A stretch of 64,000 nucleotides of DNA from Nothopassalora personata (GCA_033816765.1 CM066291.1:1922001-1986000), one strand, 5' to 3'; shown: positions 35,137 to 46,390, counted from the stretch's first letter. Translations and numbers: made by a program. Notes: generated by a model not told the origin, from the letters alone.

Positions 35137-36020
35137 ATGTCTAGCGCGCTCGGCGTACTAGATACGCTAGCGAAGCGTAAGTTTAGCGCGCTAGGGCCGT
35201 AGACCCCTAAGTCCTTACTAGCTAGGCGCCTAGGTACTAACATTAAGATATGTATACGTTATCTACTATACTTCGTAGCTAGTAAGTATTCGCTACGCTC
35301 TTTACTTACGATACGCTTACTAATAGTATAGTAGACGAGTAGGATACGTGTAATAGTGTTACTACCGGCGAGTTACTTAAGAAGTATAGGCGCTATAGAG
35401 ACATTAGGCACCCCTACGTTAGTAACACTAGCGTCGCTATCGCGTAGCTAGTAGCTCGCCTACGCGCCGCTCGCGCCTAGCGCGATAAGCTTATCTAGGG
35501 GCTTAGTAACCCTATTACTAAATAAGAGTAGGATGCTCTAGACTAGTAGTACGAGCTCTATACCTAGCTAGGCGAGTAGATCCTAGAGGTAAGTACTACG
35601 CCTCGCTAGCGCTCCCTACGCTCGCCGTATACGGCGTACTATCGCTCCCTATATAAATCGGCTAACCTCCTCCTAGGCTAAGAGGCAGTTCTCTACCTAT
35701 AAGAATAAGCGTATAGGGGACACCCGCGTACGCTTCGCCGGCGCCTCTACTACTACTACCCCCTCCTCCGCCGCCGCTACTACGTCCGTAGTTCTATAGT
35801 AAGAGTAGAATAGGGCCCTTAATAGGCTCTTCGAGCTCGGCCGTACTATAAGTACTATACGTATCGCATACGTGTCCTATGCTAACCGTAGTTATAGTTC
35901 CTATAGGCTAGAAACATCGACACTACTACGGCCGATAGGGCCTTCTTACTACTAGCCCTACGGGACGAGTATAATAAGGAGGATGATAAGGAGGATAATA
36001 AGGAGGATAATAACGAGTAA
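35137..36020 (+). pseudogene. Antisense four-exon Zn2Cys6-type gene of element I
   Basis: Opposite in strand to the gag-pol of I. Exons: about 35137-35281 (start uncertain, N terminus degraded), 35335-35588, 35677-35847 and 35907-36020. Exon 2 is 254 nt, exactly as in H2. Introns of 53, 88 and 59 nt start GTAAGT, GTAAGT and ATAAGT (RIP of GTAAGT), with GCTAAC-like branch sites and TAG acceptors. The frame is preserved across all three. The motif Y-x2-Y-x8-C-x11-Y-x2-Y-x6-Y has the same spacing as in H2, with Tyr replacing Cys by TG to TA change. The C terminus is a D/N/K/E-rich tail ending NNE-stop. Broken by TAG codons. Confidence 0.78.
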
Positions 36021-36289
36021 TCGGGCGCTCTGCGTATATTAGCCGCCTATTACGCGCCTATGTTCTGTCTACGTAGCGCCGTAGTGCGCCTATAAAAGTT
36101 TATTTTTAAAATAAATACTCTTCTCTCTACTCTTCTCTCTCCTCACCTCCCTCTCTAATGTTATTACTGTCGGGGGTGTTTACTCGACTAAGTAAGCGAG
36201 CCTTTTAGTCCGATAGAAGACACTATAGGTTAGTGTCTTCTATGCTAGTTATAGCTAAGTTTACTATCGGGGGTAGAGGTCCTTATATC

Positions 36290-39200
36290 TAGCTACCGAA
36301 GGGTTGAGGTCTAAATGCATAACCTATACCCTTATTTTAGCGCCTTATACTGCCTTCGTAGGTACCTTATATTCGACTACTATACGCGTAGCCTTCGTAG
36401 ATCCTTCCGCCGGCTTATACCATCTTTACTAACGCCTTATATTCGGCTACTATACGCGTAGCATTCGCGAGTCCTTATACTAGCTCCTAGCTGTTATACT
36501 CTTCTAGCTAGCCCTTCTATCGCACTAGGTACTACACTTTACCCTTATACTTACGCTTTCCTAGTACTACCTCTACTTTATATTCCCCGTCCTTATTAGC
36601 GAGGGCTATAGTACCTCTATCCTTCTCGCTACCCGCGTACGGCTCAAGGAGGGATACATAGAATACATCATAAATTCTTAAGTCGGCTAGTAGTACTAGG
36701 CGGTACGCCTACGAACCGATAGCGTCGATAATGCGGTACGGTCTAATAAACTTCGGACCTATCTTCTTCTTCGGTAATACTAACCTTAGGTTCTTTGTAG
36801 ATAATAAGACTATGTCGCCTACGCAATAGCTCTTAGCCTTATAAGTCTTATTATAGTAGCGAGTCTAATTGGCTACTACGATTTCCTAACGCTTCGTAAG
36901 CGTAGCGCGCATCTCTCGTATACGGTTAACTAAGTCTACCGCTACTAGTACCTCCCCTTCCCGGATCTTGCCTCGAGATCCTATAGGTATTAGGGTAATC
37001 TTAGGTCTCTAACTATACGCTATTTCGAATAGGCTTATGCGTAGCGTAGGGTAGACGCTATTATTATATGCGAATTTAGTAATAGCTAGCTACTTAGCCT
37101 ACTCTATCTAGTTCTCGCTATAGTAATAACGAAGGTACTGTTCTAAGGTTTAGTTTACCCTCTTAGTCTAGCCGTTAGTCTAAGGGTAGAAAGCTATAGA
37201 TAGCTTACGCTTTACCTACGCCTCGAAGTAGAAGTCACTCTAGAACTTGCTCGTAAATACTAACCCGCGGTTACTTACTATACCCGCTAGCATACTATAA
37301 TACCGCACGACTTCGTCTCGTAAGATCCTCGTAAGCTCCGCCGCTATATATATCTTAGTCGTAGGAATGTATAAGTTCATTTTAGAGTAGCGGTCGACGA
37401 TTACTAGGATCGCATTATATACGCATTCTCCTCGCTTACTTAGCGGTAGGTCCGTAATGAAATCTATAGTGATTTCCTACTATGGACTGTCTAGCCTAGG
37501 TAGTAGCTATAGCTCGCCGTAGGGTCGATAGCGCCTTGCCTTCGAGGTCTAATAAGCCCTATAGTTTCTAACATACTCCCTTACATCCTTACTAAGTAAT
37601 TCCTACTAGTAATAACGTCGTAGTAGCTCTTTAGTCTTTACCTTACTAAAGTACCCTACTAGTAGGTCGTTATAATGCATGTAGAGTAGTTATGCTCTTA
37701 CTACATAGTCTTCGGGTACTATAATCGCGTTCCCGCGATAGACTAACCCGTCTTTTATATACTAGTCCTTAGCGCCCCCTTCGCTAGGCGCCTACGATAA
37801 GTATACGACGCACCTATCGTCTCTCCCCTATAGATTTTTATTAGTAGTGTAAGTAGTTCACCTAGGCCGCCCTACATTATTATAGCGCACACTCTCGCTA
37901 GTAGCGATCGGGTCCCCTACGGCTCGTAGGCTCCTACTACTATTATCGTCGCCTTATCCTATATCTTCTCGTAGGTAGCGGTTACGCGCCTTACTATAGG
38001 CTCGTCCTCTCTTAATAGGGATTCCTTCTAGAAAGACAGCTTACTTTATAGCGTAGGAAGTAAGTTCGACGTCTACTACGCTACGCGTACGTAGTTACTA
38101 CGTCGCGATAGCGCATCGGCTAGGTTACTCTTCCCCGACCTATACTCTACTACGAAGTCGAAAGATTATAGAAACGTCGCCTATCGAGCTTACCTCCCGT
38201 TTAGCTACTTTACTGTTATAAAACCCTATAGGTTCGTATAGTCGACTAGTACCTAAACCGTATACGATGCGCCTTCGAGGTACGGTCGCTAATACTTAAA
38301 TGCCTCTACTACTACTAGTAGCTCTTAGTTATAGGTCTTATAATTGCACTCGGTAGGTATTATCTTACGAGAATAGAAGGCAATTAGATACTACTTAGTC
38401 CTAAACAGCTAAGAGATAATACCTACAATCGTAAAACCTAAGGCATCCGTCTTAACCCTCGTACGTAACGAAGGATCGAAGTGCCTTAGGATAGGTGCTC
38501 CGAGGAACCTAGCTTTTAGCCGTTAGAACGCTTACTCCTCGTAAGCGGACTACATAAGAGGCCCCTACTTCTTACTATTCTTACATCCCTTTAGTAGGTC
38601 TATTAATAGCTTTGCAATCCTCGAGTACCCTTCGATAAAGCGCCTATAGAAGTTATAGAATCCTAGGAAGGATTAAACCTTATAAAAACTTATAGGCGTA
38701 GGTAATTCCTCGATTACGGCTACCCTACTCCTATCTATCGATACGCCTACGACACTTACGATAAATCCTAGGAACTCGGTATTCTCCTAGAAGAAGCTAT
38801 ACTTCTTTAGGTTCGTAAATAGGGCGAACTTTCGTAGCCTCTCTAGTACCGCGCGTACGGCTCGTACGTGCTCCTTACGTGTTACGCTATAGATAAGGAT
38901 GTTATCTAGGTAGACTACGTAGATATTATCTACTAACTTAGTAAGGGCCTTATTAATGTACCCCTAAAAGGTAGCTAGTACGTTAGTTAACCTAAAAGGC
39001 ATAACTAAGTACTCGTAGTAACCGTATCGCGTGCGAAACGTAGTCTTCTACTCGTCTCCTCGCTTAATAGGAATACGGTAGTAGGCATCCTATAGGTCGA
39101 TTATAGTAAAGAGCCTAGCGCCCTATAGCCTATCTAAGGTCTTACTAATTAGGGGCAGTAGGTACCGGTTCTTTACTATAATCTCATTTAGGCCTCTATA

Positions 39201-40400
39201 ATCTACATAGAGCCTAAGAGTGCTATTCTTCTTTAGTACGAATAGGATAGGCGCACCCGCCTCGCTTACGGATCGCCTAATCTACCCCTTCTCTATTGCT
39301 TACGTAAGGTACTCCTTTAAGGCCTCTAGCTTAGTTAAGGACTAGTAGTATAGCGGCTTAAAAGGGGGTTTCTTTCCTTTAACGAGATTAATCGCATACT
39401 TAACCCCGTCAGGCATCTTACGCTTCGCCTACTTATTAGGTGCGTATACATCTTAGAAGTCTATAAATTCTTTAGGCTACGAGGGGCCTGTTACGGAACA
39501 GTGTTATCGGTGCAAATGGTTGGACAACGGAGCAGGAAACCAGACGAAGCTGCAGACATGGATGCCTGGGGAGTCACGTGACAGAGCGATCAGGACTGAT
39601 CGGTCCTGATCACTCTTGATCAGTTGATCAGACTCGCTCAGGGCAGAGCAGGACAGATCACGCCAAGACATGGCACTATATAGACGACGCTTCTTTACGA
39701 GTAGATAGGAGCCTCGTGCTCAACTCATTTTAAGTATACACCATATACTGTTTGGAACCACTACCTTCATAACTGATTGAGACATCCCTGCAAAGATCCA
39801 AGCCCGAGTTGTGATAACGTACAGCGGTTCCTAACAGGGCCCTCTCCTTCGGGTACTACTATAGTAATAGCCCGAACACTTATCGCATAAACCTACTTTA
39901 AGCTCTCGAGATCCTTAAGGAACTCGCGTACGTTACGCTACTAAATCGTAGGCGTCTCTATACCGTAGTACTACTAGTTATCCTTATCGGCCTTTACTAT
40001 CCGATTACGATACCGCTAGGGTCTACCTAAAATAACTAACGGCCTACCTATAGGCGCTACATAGTAGATAGCGTCGCTTACGCGCTCTACTCCTACATCG
40101 TTAGCTAGTCGCACGCGAACCGTATAGGCGCCGTAGTAATGCCCCTAGTCCTACGTATACGACTCTAGATTTAGAAGCTTTATACTACTAATAGGCTACA
40201 TCTAGTGTCGGAGTACATACTCGTACGATACTAAGCTTAAATCTACACCGTTATCTAGAAGAAACGTAGCCTCGCGAAACCCCTTACGCGTCTCGACGGC
40301 GCCTCGTAAGTAACGCGCTAGACTCGTATCGACTTGCCTTAAGGGGTCTATATAGAAACTCGGACTTAGGAGCGACCCTTACCTAGTCCTCTACCTTTTC
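36290..40400 (-). pseudogene. pol of element I, split by solo LTR G3
   Basis: On the minus strand, right to left: protease (about 40330-40000); RT, with solo LTR G3 interrupting it at 39489-39836 and YLDN near 38905; RNase H (about 38500-38100); integrase (about 37700-36900); and a chromodomain at about 36580-36470 (EYKVEVVLGKRK, then YLVRWKG). TAG codons disrupt each domain. Homologous to H2 pol throughout. Confidence 0.82.
39489..39836 (+). repeat. Solo LTR G3 (348 bp) in element I
   Basis: TGTTACGG to CTAACA, target-site duplication GGGCC (39484-39488 and 39837-39841). Unmutated. U3 has CTGATCGGTCCTGATCA-type palindromic units (about 39585-39640). The core and the 3' part are nearly identical to G1. 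Confidence 0.95.
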
Positions 40401-41560
40401 CCTATTTGCCCTTCTTAGTTAAAGCCTCGACAGTTTCTAACCTACGAACCGCTTACGCGTCGCGGTCTTTCTATAGGTGTCTATTCCGGCACTCCGTCTT
40501 ATAGTAACCCTTCCTACCGTAGCCGTAGTACTCTACTTTCGACTTCTAGCTAGTTAAAGACGAGCTACCGGCGTCTCGCTACTAACTCGTACCCGAGGCG
40601 CCCGGTACTTAACTCTACTTTTATTACTTTAGGCGATCGGCCCGCTTATGTACGCCCTTAGCTTTACGCTTACGACGTACATACTACCCGCGGTCGTGCC
40701 CTCCGCTACTACCTCGGCGCTCGGTACTTTCGATACGCGAGGCTAGGACTACTAGGTCTTCTCTAGTCGTGGGGATATTATAGTAGCTAACGATAGCGGA
40801 CCGTAAGCGAGGCGTAAGCTTCGCTAGTAGGTACCGTATACGTTACGCTTCCGAGTAGTTACCTAACTAGTCCTCTATAACATCTAGCTCAGTCGCGAAC
40901 TGCCGCGCTATCTAGTTGTCCTTCTATCTTATAACCTCGTACTCTAACATAACGTTAAGTACGCAATTTATAGGATCGCCGTATACATCTCGGTAGAACT
41001 CCTTAAAGTCCTAGTATATATACCCTACGAGGTTAACGGCGCTATAGTTAGTATATTATCGCTCGCTTACCTCTCCGCTAAGGTACATAACCCTATATAG
41101 GACCTTTAATTCGTCTATCGCGTACATAGTGCCTAAGAGGGCAAAGATAAGTAAGAGCTCCCGAAGGAATACCCTTACCTTCCTTATTAAATCCCCTCTA
41201 AAAGGCGTCGGCTCTTTTAGACGCGGTCGCGTCGTATACGCTACGGCCGCGCCTCGTACTATAATATTATCGTTAGTAGTTATAGAGATAGAGGTAGGGG
41301 TTATAGTAGGGAGGTAATCTTCTCTCCTCCCTCCTATACGCTCTAGAGGCGGTGCGCTTATAGCGCGTAAGATCTCTAGCCGCTCGATCTCCCTCTATAT
41401 CTCTTACTCTTTAATCTTAGCCCGTAAGGCCTCTCTTCTCGTAACTAAGGCTACACGACGCGCCTACTACTATACTCTAGGGCTTAGGGGCGGCGTAGGC
41501 GACTCGCCATCGTATACGTCGCGATTAGGCTCTATAGCGTATATAGATTGTAACGAAGGG
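40400..41560 (-). pseudogene. gag of element I (dead)
   Basis: Minus-strand gag. Its zinc knuckle at about 40480-40540 reads with Tyr in place of Cys. The N-terminal region at 40950-41470 matches H1 and H2 gag. A remnant proline/threonine-rich spacer contains TAG codons. No intact frame. Confidence 0.65.
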
Positions 41561-41572
41561 AAGCTTTAGAAC

Positions 41573-41770
41573 TATAAGGGCCGTAAGGCTATAAGGGGAT
41601 ATCGTAATGTATAGCACGCCTACGATCTTCTAATCGTAGATGAACTAAAGCTTACTTTCTTCTATAGACGCTATACGCGTCTTCTAGTGTACGTATACGC
41701 GTTACGTGCGGTATACTAAGCCGGGCATAGCCGCATTACATATAAGGGTTAGCTATAGGCTACCCTTATA
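41573..41770 (-). repeat. 5' LTR of element I (198 bp)
   Basis: TATAAGGGCC to CCCTTATA. On the plus strand CTAAAGCTT (41645-41653) in the LTR pairs with AAGCTTTAG (41561-41569), three bases inside the element. This is the same self-primer geometry as H2 with a different sequence. Confidence 0.93.
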
Positions 41771-42250
41771 GAGATATAGTAGTAGTAGTTTCTATTTACG
41801 GCATCTATCTATCGGAACCCGTAGGGAAAACGTCGGCTCCCTAAGCGATAGGTATAAGATACGTAACCGTATACCCCTAAGGCTAAAGACGCTTAGCTAG
41901 GGGGAGGGGGAGGGGCGACTTACGCTTACGGTAGGTAATAAGGAAAAGAGAGAAAGAAAAAGAGAACGAGAACCTAAAGATATATTCTAGGTTCCTATTA
42001 TTTATATATAACAATAGCTATTGTTACTTATTAGACAATAGTAAACCTTACACTTACCTAGGCGATAATACTTCGCCTCGACGTCGGCGGGGCTAGATAA
42101 TAAGGAAGAGTAGCTCGGGCACTTCCTATTACGAGCCTAATAAAAACAGCTAGGACAATAGGCTCTAGGTAGGACAATAGGGAGCACCGGCGTAAATACG
42201 CATGCGGCCGGTATCTATAGGGCGGAGCTAGGGCTAGAGACGGTAAAGGT

Positions 42251-42266
42251 AGAAGGGGGGGGGTAG
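42251..42266 (+). promoter_or_regulatory. Polypurine tract of J
   Basis: AGAAGGGGGGGGGTAG before the J 3' LTR. Confidence 0.75.
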
Positions 42267-42471
42267 TATAAGGGGCGGGCCCCTGTTTCTTAGCATAGGC
42301 TACGCCTATGCGTTCGGATTACTTTCCGACACCTTTTCTTCGGATAGCGTGTAACTTCCCCTTTCTTCTATATCGAACTTATTATAAACTTTATAGAACT
42401 TTAGTATATACGTCGTTTACCCGTAATAGTAGGCGTACTATATAATACGACATCTCCTTATAGTTCTTATA
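42267..42471 (+). repeat. 3' LTR of J
   Basis: Starts TATAAGGGGCGGG and ends near CTTATA. Its last part (ACATCTCCTTATA) matches the ends of H1, H2 and I LTRs. The exact right end is uncertain by about 9 bp. Confidence 0.65.
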
Positions 42472-42520
42472 CTACTAGTAGTACTAGTAAGCTTAATATA
42501 CTATATATATCTATAATAAC

Positions 42521-42767
42521 TGTAAAGTTGAGACCTTATAGGATACGTAGTTAGTAGCGGAGTAGAGTAAGAGATTAATCTTTAACTAGCTAATAGCTAC
42601 AGGGCATGTAGCAATATATTAGGAACTAATGCGTTGATTGTGTTAGATGTCTATCTAAGCTAAAGGGGAGAGAAGGTGTCTTCCGACAAGCTAAGTTATC
42701 GTAGATGCCCTAGGCTATTAGATTATAACCTAACTATTAGCTCCCCTTAAGATGCTACATCTTAACA
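42521..42767 (-). repeat. 3' LTR of copia-2 (247 bp)
   Basis: TGTAAAGTTGAGACC to CATCTTAACA on the plus strand. Next to it, in minus sense, is a purine-rich AAGATAAGTAGGAG, the likely polypurine tract. Confidence 0.94.
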
Positions 42768-44415
42768 CTCCTACTTATCTTACATAGGAGGTTATAGTCT
42801 ACTCTTCTCCTATTAGTAGTATTTAGACCTCTATAATAGGTTAAGCTAGCTTATAAACCTCTAGAAGTGTAGACTAGTCTTTAGCTTTATAAACCTATCT
42901 ACAACTATCTTAGATGTTAGGGTGTACTTAATAGTAATAAGCCTTCTCTACTAAAGTTTCCTAATAGCATTGTAGGCAATGTTAATGTGCTTTAACTTGT
43001 TATAAACATATGCATCCCTTACTAGGGTGAGGGCAGCTTAGTTGTTACCTCTTAATTGGACTAGTCTTAAGTTTAATATAGTCTCCTAGTTTCTAGTAAT
43101 CCTTAGTTAATAGGAACAGTCTCCTACTAACTCTAGACAGTCTATCTCCCTTAGCAGTAAAGCTAGGAATTGGGATTGCTTTGCATATGTATTTATAGCT
43201 ATGTATTTAGCTTCTATTGTAGATGTTACTATAGACTTTTGCTTCTTGCTTATCTAGGAGACTAGTGCCCTATAGAGGAAGAAGACATACCTAAGGATAG
43301 AGACTCTGTCTACTTTGTCCATTGTATAATTAGAGTTATAGTATCTAACTAGGCATCCTTCTCTATGCCTAGAGAAGACAAGGCTAAGATTAGGATATAA
43401 CCTTAGATATCTTATAATCTTCTTTAAAGCCTTTATATAGTAGGTGGATAGGTTACTTATAAATGAGCTTATCCTTCCTAGGGCAAAAGCAATGTCTAGC
43501 CTTGTAATTGTTACTAGCTACATCTATGTACTATTAATACTCTAGTACTCTGCCTTGTTACACCTCTTATCTATGTAGCTTAAAGGTTTAAGAGCCTTAT
43601 AGCTGTCTATAGGTGAGTGTATAGGTGCTGCCTTCTTATAGTTTATCCCTATCTTAGTAAGGTTGTCCCTAATAAAGTGTCCCTAGTTAAGTTTTAGGAT
43701 TCCTCTCCTCCTATCCCTTGTAACTCTTATACTAAGGATCTTTTTAGGTTTACTAAGATCTTTAATCTTAAAGACTTTGCTAAGTTCTCTTTTAAACTAG
43801 AGAACATCTATTAACTTTAGTGTAGCAATTAGAATGTTATCTATATATGTAAGAATTATAATCTCTTTTTCCTTATAAATAAGTAGGCATGGATCCACCT
43901 CTAACTGTATAAATCTAATCTCTCTAAGCTTTAACATATAGAGTTGATTCCAATCTCTAGCTACTTGCTTAAGTCTATATAAGCTTTTAAGGATCTTAAA
44001 CACTATGTTTAGTAGAAGCTTAACTCCTAGTAGTAGTAATATAAAGATGTCTTTATAGAGGGTGCTTTCTATAAACGCATTGTTTACATCCACTTAGTAA
44101 AGATAGAGATCCTTCTTGCATATAATAGCTATAAACACCCTAAGGGTGTCCTATCTAACTATAGGCGCAAATGTCTCTATAAAGTTAATACTAAACTTCT
44201 ATAAAAAGCCCCTTACAACTAGCCTAGCCTTAACCTTTTTAATAGCTCTACTAATGCTTCTTTTAACATTAAAGACGTATCTTAACGTAACTAAGTTTAC
44301 TCCTTTTAGTAGAACAGCATTCTCCTAGGTGTTGTTACTCTATAGAGTATCTAGCTCCTTCTAGATTGCTTCCTTCTAAAGGTGTCCCCATTTCTTATTA
44401 TTTATAGCATCCTTA

Positions 44416-44750
44416 TGTTACGGACACGTCCATTCGCTACGAACAACAAGGGCTCATGCAGGCTGCGAGGCAGCAGGACTGAGGGTGGACGACTCAGATC
44501 GAGACTGAGGCTGAACGACTCAGATCGAGACTGAGGCTGAGCGACTCAGATCAGTCACGCCAAGACATGGCACTATATAGACGACGCTTCTTTACGAGTA
44601 GATAGGAGCCTCGTGCTCAACTCAAATCAACACTCTTGTGTTAAGTTGCAACCTTGTAGTGAACTCTCGTTCACACTACTTTAGAGACATATCGAGGATC
44701 GACACTTCCTAGGCCACCCACGTGACGAGGGACAAGGCCCAACCGCAACA
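44416..44750 (+). repeat. 5' LTR of element D (335 bp)
   Basis: TGTTACGG to CAACCGCAACA. TATATA at 44574-44579. GTGCTCAA at 44613-44620 is complementary to TTGAGCAC at 44753-44760 inside the element. U3 contains CGACTCAGATCGAGACTGAGG-type units about 31 bp long (about 44490-44550). Confidence 0.95.
44574..44579 (+). promoter_or_regulatory. TATA box of element D LTR
   Basis: CACTATATAGACGACG lies in the part of the LTR that is conserved in all five D/G LTR copies. The predicted transcript start (the self-primer GTGCTCAA) is about 39 nt downstream, a fitting distance. Confidence 0.6.
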
Positions 44751-44752
44751 CT

Positions 44753-44760
44753 TTGAGCAC
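44753..44760 (+). promoter_or_regulatory. Self-primer binding site of element D
   Basis: TTGAGCAC, two bases past the 5' LTR, complementary to GTGCTCAA in the same LTR. I see no obvious tRNA 3'-end match here. Confidence 0.6.
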
Positions 44761-44789
44761 CAAAAGCCGCGGGGAGTGCTATCGATTAT

Positions 44790-45779
44790 ATGTCTGGGAG
44801 AGACGCTACCCGGAGTCCGTCACGACAAACGCCACAGTCAACTGGCATCACGGAACGAATGAGCGAAATGTCGATTACAGGAAGCAGCAAGAACAACAAC
44901 ACTCCTATGGGCATGCTGAACCCATTGGACCACCACCGTGCACCTAAGGTGTCCACGCCGGAGACGTTCGACGGGACTAAGGACAAACTGGAGGCTTTTC
45001 AACTGCAGGTTCAGTTGTACCTTCACTTCAACGCACACCAGTTTCAAGGCGAGGCCAGCAAGGTCTTGTACGCCGCATCCTTCCTACGTGGAAAAGCAGC
45101 TAGAGGATTCCGACCATACCTCAAGGACTGGCTCCATAACCAGGGTGAGGGGGAAACACCGAAAACGGAGACTCGAAAAATTTTTCACGACTACGACGAG
45201 TTTGAGACGAAACTCGATGATCTATACGGGATACCTAATGAGGAGGTATACGCCGACCGACATATCCGACAACTTCGACAGACCACTTCTGTAGCGCTAT
45301 ACGCCTCAGAGTTCCAAGGATATGCCGCCGACCTGGAATGGAACGACGCAGCACTGCGATCGCAATTCTACCTCGGACTAAAGGACAATGTCAAAGCTGA
45401 GCTATCCCGAAACGCCAGCGTCGTTACGCTAGGGGCGATGATTAAGGTAGCAAAGGAAATCGACGAAAGGCTCCAGGATTTGAGATACGACCGATTCGTA
45501 CAGCCTGGATACCAGAGACCCGCCGCGGGCGGAAGAGGGGGCTTCAAGGCCAGAAGTCAGGACCCTAGTTACGGAGACCCAATGGAATTGGACGTAACGG
45601 AGCGTAGGACAGGAAGGGGGCTGAAGAGCAAAGGTTCCACCTGCTACGTATGTGGCGAGCAAGGCCACTTTGCAAAGAACTGCAAGAAAAAGAACATGGT
45701 TAGCCGCGAGTTCAACGCAATGATTCGCGAAGAGAATACATACCAGGAATGCGAGAACTTCTTCTCGAAATCTGCCTAG
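44790..45779 (+). CDS. Gag protein of element D (329 aa)
   Basis: Intact Retrotrans_gag family protein. The capsid core lies at about residues 50-230, with the family marks FDGTKDKL, FLRGKAARG and YASEFQGYA. A basic G/R-rich linker follows, then one CCHC zinc knuckle near residues 286-299 (CYVCGEQGHFAKNC, the standard C-x2-C-x4-H-x4-C). It should bind RNA and form particles. It ends with a TAG 113 bp before the end of the convergent antisense gene, and no pol follows. Codons look normal, with no RIP damage. The start at 44790 follows the LTR by 39 bp; an ATG 69 bp downstream is an alternative. Confidence 0.9.
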   Translation: MSGRDATRSPSRQTPQSTGITERMSEMSITGSSKNNNTPMGMLNPLDHHRAPKVSTPETFDGTKDKLEAFQLQVQLYLHFNAHQFQGEASKVLYAASFLRGKAARGFRPYLKDWLHNQGEGETPKTETRKIFHDYDEFETKLDDLYGIPNEEVYADRHIRQLRQTTSVALYASEFQGYAADLEWNDAALRSQFYLGLKDNVKAELSRNASVVTLGAMIKVAKEIDERLQDLRYDRFVQPGYQRPAAGGRGGFKARSQDPSYGDPMELDVTERRTGRGLKSKGSTCYVCGEQGHFAKNCKKKNMVSREFNAMIREENTYQECENFFSKSA

Positions 45780-45892
45780 CAGAAACAACCTGAGGACAGC
45801 AAGGCATCAAACAGCGGCTTCTTGATTTGATGACCTAGGACATAGAAGTCAACATTACGGCATGGACAAATGACTACTGGATACTGGACAAC

Positions 45893-46390
45893 TTACCCGA
45901 CCATGTGACCCGAGGAATCACCCGAAGGACCCGACCACGAGAACGGAGACCCGACGCCGGCAGACTGGAGGTTGGCCTCCAGCTCCTCGAGAGTAGAGGG
46001 GTCACCATCCTCCTCCGACACCTCTTGCGCCATGCACCGCAATTTCTCGTCCGCGCGGCGGCTGTTCTCAGAGAGAACTCGCTCGTTTCTCGTGATACGG
46101 GACTGGAGCGCGGCGAGCTGTTCAAGCAGGGAGTCACGGGCTTTTCGATCCGTTTCCAGCCTGGCGGCTAGTTCCTCCGCTGTTCGGTCAAGCGCCTCCC
46201 AGGAGGTGGTGACGCAGGACCTGCCTGTGCGGACGCAGTGGGCACAAGACGACGACATCCTTAGATCGGAAGAGTATTGGCAGGACCGTTTCAGACGACG
46301 ACAAGTATCACAAGGAACAAGAGCAGGCCACGAATCCGCTAGGATACGAGCAACAAGAGCCTTGCGAGAAAGGGTAGATTTGGAAGACAT
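45893..46390 (-). CDS. Antisense Zn2Cys6 coiled-coil protein of element D (165 aa)
   Basis: Intact minus-strand gene between gag and the 3' LTR. I chose the ATG at 46390 (MSSKSTLSR) because the upstream in-frame ATG at 46510 lies in the LTR. Residues 34-60 have the exact spacing C-x2-C-x6-C-x11-C-x2-C-x6-C of fungal Zn2Cys6 transcription factors (CDTCRRLKRSC and CAHCVRTGRSC). From about residue 70 to 125 a heptad-like charged helix (LAARLETDRKARDSLLEQL) suggests a dimerising coiled coil. An acidic tail ends GHMVG. A nuclear DNA-binding role is inferred from the motif. A2 carries a mutated relative; H2 and I carry a more distant spliced version. Confidence 0.8.
   Translation of the reverse strand: MSSKSTLSRKALVARILADSWPALVPCDTCRRLKRSCQYSSDLRMSSSCAHCVRTGRSCVTTSWEALDRTAEELAARLETDRKARDSLLEQLAALQSRITRNERVLSENSRRADEKLRCMAQEVSEEDGDPSTLEELEANLQSAGVGSPFSWSGPSGDSSGHMVG

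Larger units (their letters stand above)
34526..41770 (-). mobile_element. Gypsy element I with antisense gene, minus strand
   Basis: 7245 bp including solo LTR G3. LTRs are 198 bp (34526-34723 and 41573-41770). Target-site duplication GAGAT (34521-34525 and 41771-41775). Coding sense is on the minus strand, so the right LTR is the 5' one. It has the same gene order as H2, including an opposite-strand spliced gene between pol and the 3' LTR. H and I are sister subfamilies by LTR and protein similarity. Confidence 0.94.
31339..42471 (+). mobile_element. Gypsy element J, 5'-truncated, with nested gypsy I
   Basis: The left edge is the 3' LTR of A2. Sequence begins inside J RNase H and continues through integrase and chromodomain to about 33500. 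A 3' non-pol region follows (33560-34525 and 41771-42266), then polypurine tract 42251-42266 and 3' LTR 42267 to about 42471. Gypsy I is inserted at GAGAT. The LTR is related to the H family. Heavily RIP mutated. Confidence 0.8.

Noticed and set aside
41129..41317. Small plus-strand frame opposite I gag, resembling minus-strand frames at 2883-3113 and 22487-22699
   Set aside because: The three are the same antisense shadow of conserved H-family gag sequence and vary in length between copies. Recurrence is explained by gag homology.
41896..41918. G-rich run that could form a quadruplex
   Set aside because: Runs of G separated by single A in the J 3' region. No conservation to support a role, and similar G-runs here are polypurine tracts.
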